Shown: in pieces, positions 17,282-25,928 of the stretch
Layout: every line of letters begins with the position of its first letter
How positions within the stretch are numbered: position 1 is the first letter of the stretch
Position numbers and translations under genes: made by a program
The notes under the pieces: generated by a model
The model's input: only the letters and a program-made list of their open reading frames with translations
The model's database searches: none
What the model was told of the DNA's origin: nothing
Assembly: GCF_937888285.1 (NCBI RefSeq)
Contig: NZ_CALART010000077.1
Location: 9,252 to 73,251, forward strand
DNA length: 64,000 nucleotides
Reading direction: 5' to 3'
DNA from: an uncultured Aquimonas sp.
GTDB taxonomy: Bacteria; Pseudomonadota; Gammaproteobacteria; Xanthomonadales; Xanthomonadaceae

Positions 17282-18202
17282 ATGCGCATGACCGCATCCG
17301 CACTACCCGAAGGCCCGGTCAACAGGGTCGGTTTGCTGCAGGCACAAGGAGACAGCAATGCGAATCGCAACAGGGGGGATGGCCGCCGCTCGCGCGCGGT
17401 CGGCGTGTGGGCGGCATGGGCCATCGCACTGCTGATGGGTTTCACGGCTTGGCCAGCCGCCAGCGCGGCGGAGTACAAGGTGGCGCTGGAGCCGGCCTAC
17501 CCGCCCGAGAACAACGTCCAGATCTACCAGCCACTGCTCGACTATCTGTCGCGCGAGACCGGACATCGCTTCGTCGCAGTCAGCGCCCGCAACTACAATT
17601 TCCACTGGCGCGACCTCCGCCAGGCGGCCGCCGTCGACTTCGCCTTCGAAGAGGCCCACTTCACCGACTACCGTGCCCAGCGCCAGGGCTTCCGGCCGCT
17701 GGCCCGCCTGGCCGAACGGACGTCCTACGCCCTGATCGCCCAGCCCGAGCTGGCCGAGGGGGGCATGGACGCCCTGGTCGGCAAGCGCTTGGTGTCGATG
17801 ACCTCGCCCAGCCTCGGCTATGCGCTGTTGTTCGAGATGTTCACCAACCCGATCGCGCAGCCTGACATCCGCTCGGAAGCAGCCTCCTGGCGCGACGGCG
17901 TCGAAATGATCTTTGGCGACGAAGCGGATGCCGCGATGGTGCCGCGCTTCATCGCCGACCTTTACCCGAATCTTCAGGTCATGAGCGTCAGCCGCGAGTT
18001 TCCGGGCATGGCGTTTTCGGCCGCGCCGGGCATCCCCGAGGAGGTCGCGACAGCCGTTCGCGAAGCCCTGCTCAAGCTGCACGAGAACCCCGAGGCCTAC
18101 CAGGTGCTGGTCGAGATCGGATCGACCCGCTTCGAGCCGACCCGCGCCGCCGAGTACGCAGGCAGCCAGGACATGCTGAAGGGTTTCTTCGGCTACCAGT
18201 GA
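17282..18202 (+). CDS. PhnD/TctC-like phosphate-phosphonate ABC binding protein (probable N-terminal frameshift)
   Basis: Periplasmic solute-binding protein of the PhnD-like type (EYKVALEPAYPPENNVQIYQPLLDYLSRETGHRF ... DFAFEEAHFTDYRAQRQGF). No transporter genes adjoin it, so it is an orphan, and some orphans of this kind serve as sensors. The mature part starts after SAAEYK, preceded by a good hydrophobic core (AAWAIALLMGFTAW). The open frame begins at ATG 17282, which has no ribosome site and only about 11 bases after a possible promoter (TATACG 17259). A textbook site, AAGGAG 17346-17351 plus ATG 17358, is one base out of frame with the rest; see the G-run at 17373-17378. Confidence 0.8.
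   Translation: MRMTASALPEGPVNRVGLLQAQGDSNANRNRGDGRRSRAVGVWAAWAIALLMGFTAWPAASAAEYKVALEPAYPPENNVQIYQPLLDYLSRETGHRFVAVSARNYNFHWRDLRQAAAVDFAFEEAHFTDYRAQRQGFRPLARLAERTSYALIAQPELAEGGMDALVGKRLVSMTSPSLGYALLFEMFTNPIAQPDIRSEAASWRDGVEMIFGDEADAAMVPRFIADLYPNLQVMSVSREFPGMAFSAAPGIPEEVATAVREALLKLHENPEAYQVLVEIGSTRFEPTRAAEYAGSQDMLKGFFGYQ
17346..17378 (+). promoter_or_regulatory. Ribosome binding site and start codon out of frame at a G6 run
   Basis: AAGGAG (17346-17351), 6 bases, ATG (17358), then six G at 17373-17378. As given, this start reads only about 25 codons to a TGA. With seven G it would read MRIATGGDGRRSRAVG and continue into the hydrophobic core and cleavage site, giving a model signal peptide. 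Either slippage at the run or a one-base sequence error is implied. Confidence 0.7.
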
Positions 18203-18622
18203 AGCGGCCCCTTGGCCGAGGGATTCGGGATTCGGGATTCGGGATTGGCCAGCGAGCCTGCGCTGCTGCGAGAACGGTCGTGCAGGCACTCGCGGCGCGA
18301 GGGCTGCTTTCCACGCACGAGGTTCGCCTGAAGGCTTTAAAGCTTTGACGGAGATCTCCACGAAGCCGGGTCGCCTGCGAGCGATTCCAAGATTCCGTAC
18401 CACCCCTCTTGAGTGATCGGACTCTCGCCCAACCCCTGCCACCGCCGCCGCCACGAAGGCCGGCAGCACTGTCGTACAGCCACTCAGGAAAACTCGCCGC
18501 AGTCGGGAGAACCTTGGATCACCGTCCACGCCTTCGCGAGGACAGGCTCTTCGCGGGGATGACGAACCCGAATTTCTTCGAGAACACCTGGCCCGCCGCG
18601 CGGGGCGGAGAAGCTCTCAGGT
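18203..18622. other. Non-coding stretch with two kinds of dispersed repeat
   Basis: 420 bases with no supported gene. Directly after the binding-protein gene lies GGGATTCG repeated about four times (18220-18246). Near the cbpA end lies a copy (about 18526-18618) of the repeat also found inside the DNA ligase gene (45978-46140). The middle shows nothing recognisable. Confidence 0.7.
18526..18618 (-). repeat. Dispersed repeat also inserted in the DNA ligase gene
   Basis: Read on the minus strand it shares with 45978-46060 the blocks GCGGGCCAGGTGTTCTCGAA and GGGTTCGTCATCCCCGCGAA, with small differences between. Read on the plus strand it shares GCGAGGACAGGCTCTTCGCG with 46107-46126. It therefore matches both arms of the hairpin-like ligase copy. 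GTCATCCCCGCGAAGGCGGGGATC-like palindromes are widespread in proteobacterial intergenic DNA. Confidence 0.8.
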
Positions 18623-19489
18623 TCATTTGCCCAGCGGCTCGGAGAAGGCCGCTGCCATCTCCCGATAGAGCTCGCGCTGACGCTCGCCGCGCGCGGGCGG
18701 AGCCTGCACTTCGAGCAGCACGATCTGGTCGCCGGCAGGCGTGCCCGGCAGCCCACGCCCACGCAGGCGCAGGCGCCTGCCGGTATTGCTCTCCGGCGGA
18801 ATCTTCAGTTCGACCGGTCCGCCGAGCGTAGGCACGCTCAACGTCGCGCCGAGCGCGGCCTGCCAGGGCATCACCGGCAGGCGATGGATCACGCTGCGGC
18901 CATCCACCTCGAAGCGCGGATGATCGCGATAGGCGATCTCCAGCAGCAGGTCGCGCCCCTGACCGCCCTGCCCTGCAAGACGGATGTTCTGTCCCGGCTG
19001 GATGCCCGCGGGAATCTTCACCTCCAGCGTGCGCCCGTCGATCTCCACGCGCTGGCGACCGCCTGCGTAGACGGTCTCGAGCTCGACCTCCAGCCGCATC
19101 TTGCGCTCGGCGCGCGGCGCCGGACCGCTTCCTGCCGATCCGCGACCACCGCGCGCGCGCGCGCTTCCAAACAGCGAGTCGAAGAAGTCGCTGAAGCCAC
19201 CGCCTCCGAAATCGCCCTGGCCACCGTCATAGTCCCAGCCCGGCGGCGGACGGAAGTCCTGGCCCTGACGGAATCCGCCGGCGCGCAGCTGCTCGTAGGC
19301 GTTGCGCTTGCCCGGATCCTTCAGCACTTCGTAGGCCTCGTTGATCGCCTTGAAGCGCTCCTCGGCCCCGGCCTCCTTGCTGACGTCGGGGTGGTACTTG
19401 CGGGCCAGCCGACGGTAGGCGGCCTTGATGTCCGCGTCGCTGGCGCCCGGCTCCACGCCCAGCGTCTTGTAGTAGTCCTTGAACTCCAT
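18623..19489 (-). CDS. cbpA: DnaJ-family co-chaperone CbpA
   Basis: 288 residues. The J domain (about 1-70) has the HPD motif in YHPDVSKEAG, which stimulates DnaK. A Gly/Phe-rich linker (DFGGGGFSDFFDSLFG) and two C-terminal substrate-binding domains follow, with no zinc-finger Cys repeats, which separates it from DnaJ itself. CbpA also binds curved DNA. ATG 19489 (MEFKDYYKTLGV) has GGAAG upstream and matches the family. It lies downstream of hsp20 on the same strand, but a stem-loop between them suggests separate transcripts; both are heat-shock type proteins. Confidence 0.92.
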   Translation of the reverse strand: MEFKDYYKTLGVEPGASDADIKAAYRRLARKYHPDVSKEAGAEERFKAINEAYEVLKDPGKRNAYEQLRAGGFRQGQDFRPPPGWDYDGGQGDFGGGGFSDFFDSLFGSARARGGRGSAGSGPAPRAERKMRLEVELETVYAGGRQRVEIDGRTLEVKIPAGIQPGQNIRLAGQGGQGRDLLLEIAYRDHPRFEVDGRSVIHRLPVMPWQAALGATLSVPTLGGPVELKIPPESNTGRRLRLRGRGLPGTPAGDQIVLLEVQAPPARGERQRELYREMAAAFSEPLGK

Positions 19490-19569
19490 GAGGCTTCCGA
19501 AAGCTCTGTGCTGCCAACTCGTGTGATCGACCAGGTTGAGGCCTCGCTCGACGAAGCCCGCCCGATCAT

Positions 19570-19600
19570 GCAAAGCCCGCGGACCGGCCGCGGGCTTTGC
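19570..19600 (-). terminator. Stem-loop, probable terminator of hsp20
   Basis: GCAAAGCCCGCGG (19570-19582) pairs perfectly with CCGCGGGCTTTGC (19588-19600), loop ACCGG. It lies 23 bases past the hsp20 stop. The run of T after the stem is weak on this strand, so termination is likely but not certain. Confidence 0.65.
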
Positions 19601-19622
19601 AAGCTTAACCGCTGGACCGGCC

Positions 19623-20087
19623 TCAGCCGGCGTTGACAGAGATCCGGCGCGGCGTGGTCTCGGGCCGCTTGGGAATCACGATCTCCGGCACCCCGTGCGC
19701 GCCCTTGGCCTCGATGCCGTCCGGATTGGCGGTGTCAGGCAGGGCGAAGCGACGGTAGAAGCTGCCGCGCGAGCGCTCGATGCGGGTGTAGTTGGCGCCC
19801 TCTTCCTTGCTCTCGCTGCTGCGCTCGCCGCGGATCGAAAGGATGCCCTTGTCCATGTGGATCTCGATGTTCTTCGGGTCGACGCCCGGAATGTCGGCCT
19901 CGATCACGAAACGGCTTGGCTCCTCGCGGATGTCGACCCGCGGCGCCCACTGGCTGGTGACGACGTTCGACTGATCCCCTTCGGCGGGCTCGCCGAAGAA
20001 GCGCTCGAAGACCTGCTTCAGTTCGTTCTGCAGGCCGCCCTGGACAGCCCGGCTGTGATCGACCCAGGGATAACGTGACGTGCTCAT
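19623..20087 (-). CDS. Small heat shock protein, Hsp20/IbpA family
   Basis: 154-residue ATP-independent holdase. The alpha-crystallin domain runs from about residue 50 to 140 (PRVDIREEPSRFVIEADIPGVDPKNIEIHMDKGILSIRGER ... GSFYRRFALPDTANPDGIEAKGAHGVPEIVIPK), then a short tail PRRISVNAG in which I-S-V can serve as the I-x-I/V docking motif. ATG 20087 is favoured by AGGAG about 6 bases upstream; the longer frame to 20165 has none. A sigma-32-like -35 lies at 20160-20168. Confidence 0.93.
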   Translation of the reverse strand: MSTSRYPWVDHSRAVQGGLQNELKQVFERFFGEPAEGDQSNVVTSQWAPRVDIREEPSRFVIEADIPGVDPKNIEIHMDKGILSIRGERSSESKEEGANYTRIERSRGSFYRRFALPDTANPDGIEAKGAHGVPEIVIPKRPETTPRRISVNAG

Positions 20088-20159
20088 GTCTGCTCTCCTG
20101 CTGGAAACGGGCGGCACCGCAGCCGCCGACGCTGCCAAAGGTGCGAGCGCCGCGCAGGA

Positions 20160-20168
20160 TTTCAAGGG
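20160..20168 (-). promoter_or_regulatory. Possible sigma-32 -35 element of hsp20
   Basis: CCCTTGAAA on the minus strand matches the heat-shock -35 consensus, 73 bases before the hsp20 start. The matching -10 is poor (CGCACCTTT about 14 bases on), so this is tentative. Confidence 0.35.
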
Positions 20169-20202
20169 CGGGTGAAAGCGCCGCGTTCAGCCGGATCCGG
20201 TT

Positions 20203-20706
20203 TCAGGGACGGCGTTCAAGCTCGACGAAATCGAAGGCCAGCGCATGGCGAGCGTCCGGCGGATGGTGACTGCGTGCGCGCTCCGCCCAAGCGCTGCGAT
20301 CGAAGTCCGGGAACCAGGTGTCCGCACCATCGACCAGGGCGTCCACCTCGGTCAGATGCAGGCGCTGCGCCTGCGGCAGCAGCTGCGCGTAGAGCTCGCC
20401 GCCGCCGATCACCATCAGTGCCTCGGCGCGGGATTCTTCAGCGATGCCCAGCGCCGCCTCGACGCTGGCGACGGCCTGCATGCCCTCGAAGGGCACGCGA
20501 CCGCTGCGGGTCAGCACCAGGTTGAGCCGCCCCGGCAGGGCGCGGCCCAGCGACTCCGCAGTCCTGCGGCCCATCAGCAGCGGCTTGCCCAGCGTCAGCG
20601 CCTTGAAGTGCTTCAAGTCATCCGGCAGCGACCAGGGCAGCGCATTGCCGCGGCCGATCGCCCGCGCGCGGTCCATCGCGACGACCAGCTCGATGCGCGG
20701 GCTCAC
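20203..20706 (-). CDS. folA: Dihydrofolate reductase
   Basis: Makes tetrahydrofolate with NADPH. 167 residues. Motifs are VVAMDRARAIGRGNALPWSLPDDLKHFK (active-site Asp and Met20-like loop), GKPLLMGRRTAESLGRALPGRLNLVLTR and VIGGGELYAQLLPQAQRLHLTEV. Starts at GTG 20706, overlapping the thyA stop as GTGA. The thyA-folA coupling balances folate oxidation by thymidylate synthase with its re-reduction. Confidence 0.96.
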   Translation of the reverse strand: MSPRIELVVAMDRARAIGRGNALPWSLPDDLKHFKALTLGKPLLMGRRTAESLGRALPGRLNLVLTRSGRVPFEGMQAVASVEAALGIAEESRAEALMVIGGGELYAQLLPQAQRLHLTEVDALVDGADTWFPDFDRSAWAERARSHHPPDARHALAFDFVELERRP

Positions 20707-21497
20707 ACCGCCACCGGCGCCTTGATCGCGGGATGCGGGTCATAGCCCTCGATCGCGATGTCCTCGAAACGGAAGGCGAACAGATCGCGCACCTCGGGGT
20801 TCAACCTGAGCCGCGGCAACGCGCGCGGACTGCGTGCGAGCTGCTCGCGCGCCTGCTCGAAATGGTTGGAGTACAGATGCGCATCGCCCAGCGTGTGAAC
20901 GAAGTCGCCGACCTCGAGCTCGCAGACCTGGGCGACCATGTGGGTCAGCAGCGCATAGCTCGCGATGTTGAAGGGCACGCCGAGGAAGATGTCGCCGGAG
21001 CGCTGGTAGAGCTGGCAGGACAGCCGCCCCTGCGCCACGTAGAACTGGAACAGGCTGTGGCAGGGCATCAGCGCCATCCGCTCCAGCTCGCCGACGTTCC
21101 AGGCCGAAACGATCAGCCGGCGCGAATCCGGGTTGCGGCGGATCTCATCCAGCACCCAGCGCATCTGGTCGATCGTGCGGCCATCCGCGGCCCGCCAGGC
21201 CCGCCACTGCTTGCCGTAGACCGGCCCCAGCTCGCCGTCCGCATCCGCCCACTCGTCCCAGATGCTGACCTTGTGCTCCCTGAGATAGGCGATATTGGTC
21301 TCGCCGCGCAGGAACCACAGCAGCTCGTGGATGATCGAGCGCAGGTGCAGCTTCTTGGTGGTGACCAGCGGGAAGCCTTCGCGCAGATCGAAGCGCATCT
21401 GCCAGCCGAACACCGAGCGCGTGCCGGTGCCGGTGCGGTCCGACTTCTCCGTGCCCTGTTCGAGCACGTGGCGCAGCAGATCGAGATAGGCCTGCAT
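20703..21497 (-). CDS. thyA: Thymidylate synthase
   Basis: Converts dUMP to dTMP using methylene-tetrahydrofolate. 264 residues, as in E. coli ThyA. Catalytic Cys lies in LMPCHSLFQFYV, the arginine/folate motifs in RRLIVSAWN and GDAHLYSNHFEQAREQL, and the C-terminus ends APVAV, as needed for active-site closure. Upstream of folA and 20 bp downstream of lgt, the usual gammaproteobacterial order. Confidence 0.97.
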   Translation of the reverse strand: MQAYLDLLRHVLEQGTEKSDRTGTGTRSVFGWQMRFDLREGFPLVTTKKLHLRSIIHELLWFLRGETNIAYLREHKVSIWDEWADADGELGPVYGKQWRAWRAADGRTIDQMRWVLDEIRRNPDSRRLIVSAWNVGELERMALMPCHSLFQFYVAQGRLSCQLYQRSGDIFLGVPFNIASYALLTHMVAQVCELEVGDFVHTLGDAHLYSNHFEQAREQLARSPRALPRLRLNPEVRDLFAFRFEDIAIEGYDPHPAIKAPVAV

Positions 21498-21517
21498 CCG
21501 AATCTCCTGATGTCGTG

Positions 21518-22390
21518 TCAGACCGAACGAGGCGTAGTCGCGCGCAGCGACAGCCCGATCAGCAGCAGCCCGATCAGCACCAGCGGCAGGCTCAGCAGCA
21601 TGCCCATGGTGAACCAGTCGAAGGCGAGGTAACCGATGTGCGCATCCGGCTCACGCACGAACTCGACGGCGAAGCGGAACAGCCCGTAGCCCAGCGCGAA
21701 GGCGCCGGACACCGCATAGCGCTTGCGCGGCTGGGCCGAGAACCACCACAGCAGGCCGAACAGCACCAGGCCTTCAAGGAAGGCCTCATACAGCTGCGAG
21801 GGGTGGCGGGCGAAGGCGTCGAGCGCGCCCTGCGCATGCAGCTGCTGCAGCTCGGCCGCGGGCAGATCGCGGTACTCGCGCGGCAGGCCGCTGGGGAAGA
21901 TCACCGCCCAGGCGACGTCGCTGGTGCGGCCCCAGAGCTCGCCGCCGATGTAATTGCCGATGCGGCCGAACAGCAGACCCAGCGGCACCAGCGGGGCAAC
22001 GAAGTCGAGCGTCTCCCAGATCGAGCGCCCCTGCCCACGCGACCACCACCAGACGGCCGCCATCACGCCGAGCAGGCCGCCGTGGAAGCTCATGCCACCC
22101 TTCCATACGCGCAGGATCGACAGCGGATCCGCCAGCGCCTCCTGCCAGCCGTAGAACACGATGTAGCCGAGGCGGCCGCCCAGCACCACGCCAAGCATGC
22201 CGTAGAACATCAGGTCGCCGAAGGCCTGCTCGCTGACACCGAAGCGGCCCTGACGCAGGCGTTGCCGGCCCAGCCACCAGGCGGCACCAAAGGCCAGCAG
22301 GTACATGATTCCGTACCAGTGCACGGGCCAGCCGAAGACGCTGATCGCGATCGGGTCGATCTGGTGCAGGTGGAAGTTCGACGCGCTCAT
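21518..22390 (-). CDS. lgt: Prolipoprotein diacylglyceryl transferase
   Basis: Inner-membrane enzyme that adds diacylglycerol to the lipobox cysteine of prolipoproteins. 290 residues, about seven helices. Seen are the HWYGIMY motif, HGGLLG with the key His, GRIGNYIGGELWGR (the Lgt signature, with Gly in place of the Asn of INGE in E. coli) and HPSQLYEAFLEG. Lies 4 bp after rlmI and before thyA. Confidence 0.95.
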   Translation of the reverse strand: MSASNFHLHQIDPIAISVFGWPVHWYGIMYLLAFGAAWWLGRQRLRQGRFGVSEQAFGDLMFYGMLGVVLGGRLGYIVFYGWQEALADPLSILRVWKGGMSFHGGLLGVMAAVWWWSRGQGRSIWETLDFVAPLVPLGLLFGRIGNYIGGELWGRTSDVAWAVIFPSGLPREYRDLPAAELQQLHAQGALDAFARHPSQLYEAFLEGLVLFGLLWWFSAQPRKRYAVSGAFALGYGLFRFAVEFVREPDAHIGYLAFDWFTMGMLLSLPLVLIGLLLIGLSLRATTPRSV

Positions 22391-22394
22391 GCGA

Positions 22395-23594
22395 TCAGGC
22401 CGGCAGCACGCGGCAGACGTAGCCCTTCAGGTAGTCCGTCTCGACGATGGCGGCATGCACCGGATGATCGGCGGACTGCTGCAGCTGGCAGAGCACCTGC
22501 ACCTGCCGATCGAGATGGCGCGCGCCGGCCTGGATGGCCTCCAGCAGGGCATCGCGGCCCATGTGGTAGCTGCAGGACGCACTCACCAGCAGGCCGTCGC
22601 GCTCCAGCACCTGCATGGCCATCTCGTTGATGCGGCGATAGGCCAGCGCGCCTTCCTTGAAATCCTTGCGGCGCTTGACGAAGGCCGGCGGGTCGAGGAT
22701 CACCACGTCCCAACGGCGGCGTTCCGCCCTCGCCTGCTTCAGGTACTCGAAGGCATCGGCACAGACCGCTTCGACGGTATCGCCGAAGCCATTGCGCCGG
22801 GCGTTGTCGCGGATCTGCTCGCAGGCCGGGCCCGAGGCGTCGACGCAGGTGACTTCACTTGCGCCGAAGCCGGCGGCACGGATGCCCCAGGCGCCAACGT
22901 AGCTGAAGACATCCAGCACGCGCAGGCCCGGGACCAGTTTGCGCAGGCGGTCGCGATTGTCCTGCTGGTCGAAAAACCAGCCCGTCTTCTGGCCGTGCTG
23001 CACATCGACCGCAAACTTGAGCCCGCCCTCGTCGACGATGACCCGCTCCGGCACCTCGCCGAAGGCCACTTCGACATAGGAGGGCAGCCCTTCGATGGCG
23101 CGTGCGCCGCCGTCGTTGCGGAACAGCAGGGCGGCCGGGTTCAGCACCTTGCGCACGGCATCGACGATGGCGTCCTTCATGCGCTCCATGCCGGCGGTGC
23201 CGAGCTGGGCGACGACGACGTCGCCGAAACGGTCGATCACCAGGCCCGGCAGGCCATCGGATTCGCCGTAGACCAGGCGGTAGTGCGGCGTATCGAACAG
23301 GCGCTCGCGCAGGGCCAGGGCCACGTTCAGACGATGTACGAGCAGCGAGCGGTCCAGCGCGTGGCCGCCGCGGTCGAGCAGGCGCGCGCAGATCAGGGTC
23401 GAGGGGTTCACGTAGCCGGTGCCGACCGGCTTGCCGCCTGCGTCCAGCACGTGCACCGGGCTGCCGGCTTCCATCGCCGTCAGCGGCGAACGCGCCACGT
23501 CGACCTCGTTGCTGAACACCCACAGGTGGCCGGCGCGCAGTCGGCGGTCTTCGCCGCGCTTCAGGATCAGGGCGGGGTAATCGGCAGCAGTCAT
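22395..23594 (-). CDS. rlmI: 23S rRNA m5C1962 methyltransferase RlmI
   Basis: 399 residues. An N-terminal PUA RNA-binding domain (about 5-75; RRLRAGHLWVFSNEV) is followed by a linker and a Rossmann methyltransferase domain (VLDVFSYVGAWGI, DPPAFVKRR, SASCSYHMG). The order PUA plus DPPAF plus SCS-H is that of RlmI rather than the RlmKL group. It may be co-transcribed with lgt, 4 bp away. Confidence 0.92.
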   Translation of the reverse strand: MTAADYPALILKRGEDRRLRAGHLWVFSNEVDVARSPLTAMEAGSPVHVLDAGGKPVGTGYVNPSTLICARLLDRGGHALDRSLLVHRLNVALALRERLFDTPHYRLVYGESDGLPGLVIDRFGDVVVAQLGTAGMERMKDAIVDAVRKVLNPAALLFRNDGGARAIEGLPSYVEVAFGEVPERVIVDEGGLKFAVDVQHGQKTGWFFDQQDNRDRLRKLVPGLRVLDVFSYVGAWGIRAAGFGASEVTCVDASGPACEQIRDNARRNGFGDTVEAVCADAFEYLKQARAERRRWDVVILDPPAFVKRRKDFKEGALAYRRINEMAMQVLERDGLLVSASCSYHMGRDALLEAIQAGARHLDRQVQVLCQLQQSADHPVHAAIVETDYLKGYVCRVLPA

Positions 23595-23634
23595 TGCGGG
23601 TATTTCCTTGTGGCCGGCGTTCAGCGCGGCGGGG

Positions 23635-24021
23635 TCAGGGCCAGACGCGCGGCAGAAGCAGCAGCGCCCAGCACAGCAGTACGTTCATCATCAGCACGAA
23701 GACCGCGGCCGAGCCCATGTCCTTGGCGCGGCCGGCGAATTCATTGTGTTCGGGCCCCATGCGGTCGACCGCCGACTCGATGGCCGAGTTCAGCAGCTCG
23801 GCCGACAGCACCAGCAGCAGGCTGCCGACCAGCAGCGCACGCTCCAGCGGCGTCTGCCCCAGCCACAGGCCCAGCGGACAGAGGATCACGAACAGGTAAA
23901 CCTCCAGCCGGAACGAGGCCTCCAGCCGGAAGGCCGCCGCCAAGCCCTGCATCGACCATTTGAAGGCCTTCCACATGCCGCCGGGGCCGCGTGGAATCAG
24001 GGAGTTGACGCGGTCGGGCAT
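23635..24021 (-). CDS. dgkA: Diacylglycerol kinase
   Basis: Small integral membrane kinase that recycles diacylglycerol to phosphatidate. 128 residues with three helices. The catalytic signature is AELLNSAIESAVDRMG, preceded by EASFRLEVYLFVILCPLGLWLG, and GRAKDMGSAAVFV supplies the metal-binding acidic region. ATG 24021 is preferred to the GTG at 24060, which would add 13 residues the family lacks. Confidence 0.94.
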   Translation of the reverse strand: MPDRVNSLIPRGPGGMWKAFKWSMQGLAAAFRLEASFRLEVYLFVILCPLGLWLGQTPLERALLVGSLLLVLSAELLNSAIESAVDRMGPEHNEFAGRAKDMGSAAVFVLMMNVLLCWALLLLPRVWP

Positions 24022-24202
24022 GTGTTGCGAAGTCCAGGGCGGCGGCAGCCGCGAAGGCACGGCAGGCCGGATAGTGTAGTCGGCGCGCCCGGCTTGGCGA
24101 AGCGCCGACAGGCGCTACCATCCGCCTCCGGCCGTCACAGCGTCGGTGCGCGCGCGTCGCACATCCCCGATGCCGCGATCCACTCCACGGAGAAACACAA
24201 CC

Positions 24203-24892
24203 ATGTTCGACCCCGAGCGACTACTGAAGCAGATGCTGGGCGGTGCCCTGGGCGGCACCCTGGGCGGCGATCGCGGCCGCAAGAAATACAAGTCGCGCGG
24301 CGGCATCGGCGGCGCCCTGGGCGGCCTGGGCACCGGCCAGAAGGCCGCCCTGGGCTTGGGCGCGCTCGGCGTGGCGATGGCCGCGTGGGAGCACTACAAG
24401 GGCCAGTCCGCCTCCACGGCGCAGCCTGCGCCAGCCGCACAGCCACTGCCGGCGATGAGCCCGCCGCCACCGCCGCCCCCTCCGCCACCGCCGCCCGCGC
24501 CCGCCGCACTGACGGCGTCCTCGGCAGCGCCCCAGGCGCTGGTGCCTGAGGCCCTGCTGGTGATCCGCAGCATGATCGCAGCCGCCGCCGCCGACGGTCT
24601 GATCGACGGCAACGAGCGCGAGGCCATCCTCGGTCGCGCCCAGGATGCGGGCCTCGACGCCGATGACCTCGCCGCCCTGCGCCAGGAGCTGGCACAGCCG
24701 CTGTCGATGCCAGAGCTGCTGGCGCAGACGCCGGCGCATCTGGCCGCCGAGGTCTATGCCGCCGCGCTGATCACCGTCAGCGTCGACACCGAGGCCGAGC
24801 GGCGCTGGATGCAGCGCCTGGCCGAAGGCCTGAAGCTCGATGATTCGCGGCGCGCCCAGCTCGACGCGCAGTTCGCCTCCCTTCCGCAGTAA
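24203..24892 (+). CDS. DUF533 (YebE-like) protein with polyproline tract
   Basis: 229 residues. The N-terminal part (1-75) is Gly-rich with repeated GGALGG and a short hydrophobic stretch (AALGLGALGVAMAAW). A run of about thirteen prolines near residue 85-100 should stall ribosomes and need EF-P. The C-terminal part (about 115-225; IRSMIAAAAADGLIDGNEREAILGRA) is the DUF533/TerB-like helical domain with its acidic motif. ATG 24203 has GGAG 10 bases upstream. It is followed after 11 bp by an AIM24-type gene, so the two may act together. Function is unknown. Confidence 0.85.
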   Translation: MFDPERLLKQMLGGALGGTLGGDRGRKKYKSRGGIGGALGGLGTGQKAALGLGALGVAMAAWEHYKGQSASTAQPAPAAQPLPAMSPPPPPPPPPPPPAPAALTASSAAPQALVPEALLVIRSMIAAAAADGLIDGNEREAILGRAQDAGLDADDLAALRQELAQPLSMPELLAQTPAHLAAEVYAAALITVSVDTEAERRWMQRLAEGLKLDDSRRAQLDAQFASLPQ

Positions 24893-24903
24893 AGGACGAC
24901 CCC

Positions 24904-25914
24904 ATGCACGCTTGGTACCTCAGCTACGGCGGCCAGCAGATCGGCCCGCTCGACCACGCCGCCGCCGCCGCGCAGGCGCGGCAGAACCCCAACGGCCACT
25001 GCTGGCGCGCCGGCTTTGCCGAGTGGATGCCGATCAACGCCTGCACCGAGCTCACCGGCGCCGCCGGCGGCGCGATGGTGACGCCTGCCGCACCGCCGCC
25101 AGTGGGGCAGCGCAGCGCCGATGAGATCGACTTCCAGGTCTTCGGCCACGACATGCAGTTCGTCGAGATCGAGCTGGATCCCGGCGAAAGCGCCGTCGCC
25201 GAAGCCGGCGCGATGATGTTCAAGGACGCGCAGATCCAGATGGAGACCGTGTTCGGCGACGGCAGCCACAGCGGCCAGGGCGGCAGCTTCATGGACAAGC
25301 TGCTGGGCGCCGGCAAGCGCGTGATCACCGGCGAGAGCCTTTTCACCACGCTGTTCTCGAACGCCGGCAGCGGCAAGGCCAAGGTCGCGTTCGCCTCGCC
25401 CTATCCGGGCACGATCATCCCGCTGTCGCTGAAGAATCACGGCGGCCGCCTGATCTGCCAGAAGGACAGCTTCCTGTGCGCTGCGCGCGGGGTCAGCATC
25501 GGCATCTTCTTCCAGAAGAAGATCATGACCGCGCTGTTCGGCGGCGAGGGCTTCATCATGCAGAAGCTCGAAGGTGACGGTCAGGTCTTCGTGCATGCAG
25601 GCGGCACCGTGGTCGAGCGCGAGCTGAAGGCCGGTGAGCGCCTGGATGTCGACACCGGCTGCGTGGTCGCGCTCACCCAGACCGTGGGCTTCGACGTCAA
25701 GCCCGTGGGCGGCATCAAGTCGATGCTGTTCGGCGGCGAGGGCGTCTTTCTGGCCACGCTGACCGGTCCCGGCCACGTGTGGCTGCAGTCCCTGCCCTTC
25801 TCGCGCATGGCCGGGCGCATGTTCGCTGCGGCCTACCAGCGCGGTGGCAGCAAGGAGGAAGGCTCGGTGCTGGGCGGCCTCGGCGGCATCCTGTCGGGCG
25901 ATCGCGGCTTCTGA
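24904..25914 (+). CDS. GYF_2 plus AIM24 (TIGR00266) fusion protein
   Basis: 336 residues in two parts. Residues 1-45 (WYLSYGGQQIGPLDHAAAAAQARQ) form a GYF_2/DUF4339 domain, often a protein-binding module of membrane or sorting proteins. Residues about 70-310 are the AIM24 beta-roll (MQFVEIELDPGESAVAEAGAMMFKD, GTVVERELKAGERLDVDTGCVVALTQTV). A Gly-rich tail ends GGILSGDRGF, like many family members that finish after a low-complexity segment. AIM24 was named for a yeast mitochondrial protein; the bacterial role is unknown. It follows the DUF533 gene by 11 bp. Confidence 0.88.
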   Translation: MHAWYLSYGGQQIGPLDHAAAAAQARQNPNGHCWRAGFAEWMPINACTELTGAAGGAMVTPAAPPPVGQRSADEIDFQVFGHDMQFVEIELDPGESAVAEAGAMMFKDAQIQMETVFGDGSHSGQGGSFMDKLLGAGKRVITGESLFTTLFSNAGSGKAKVAFASPYPGTIIPLSLKNHGGRLICQKDSFLCAARGVSIGIFFQKKIMTALFGGEGFIMQKLEGDGQVFVHAGGTVVERELKAGERLDVDTGCVVALTQTVGFDVKPVGGIKSMLFGGEGVFLATLTGPGHVWLQSLPFSRMAGRMFAAAYQRGGSKEEGSVLGGLGGILSGDRGF

Positions 25915-25928
25915 GCACGGCGTGAAAC

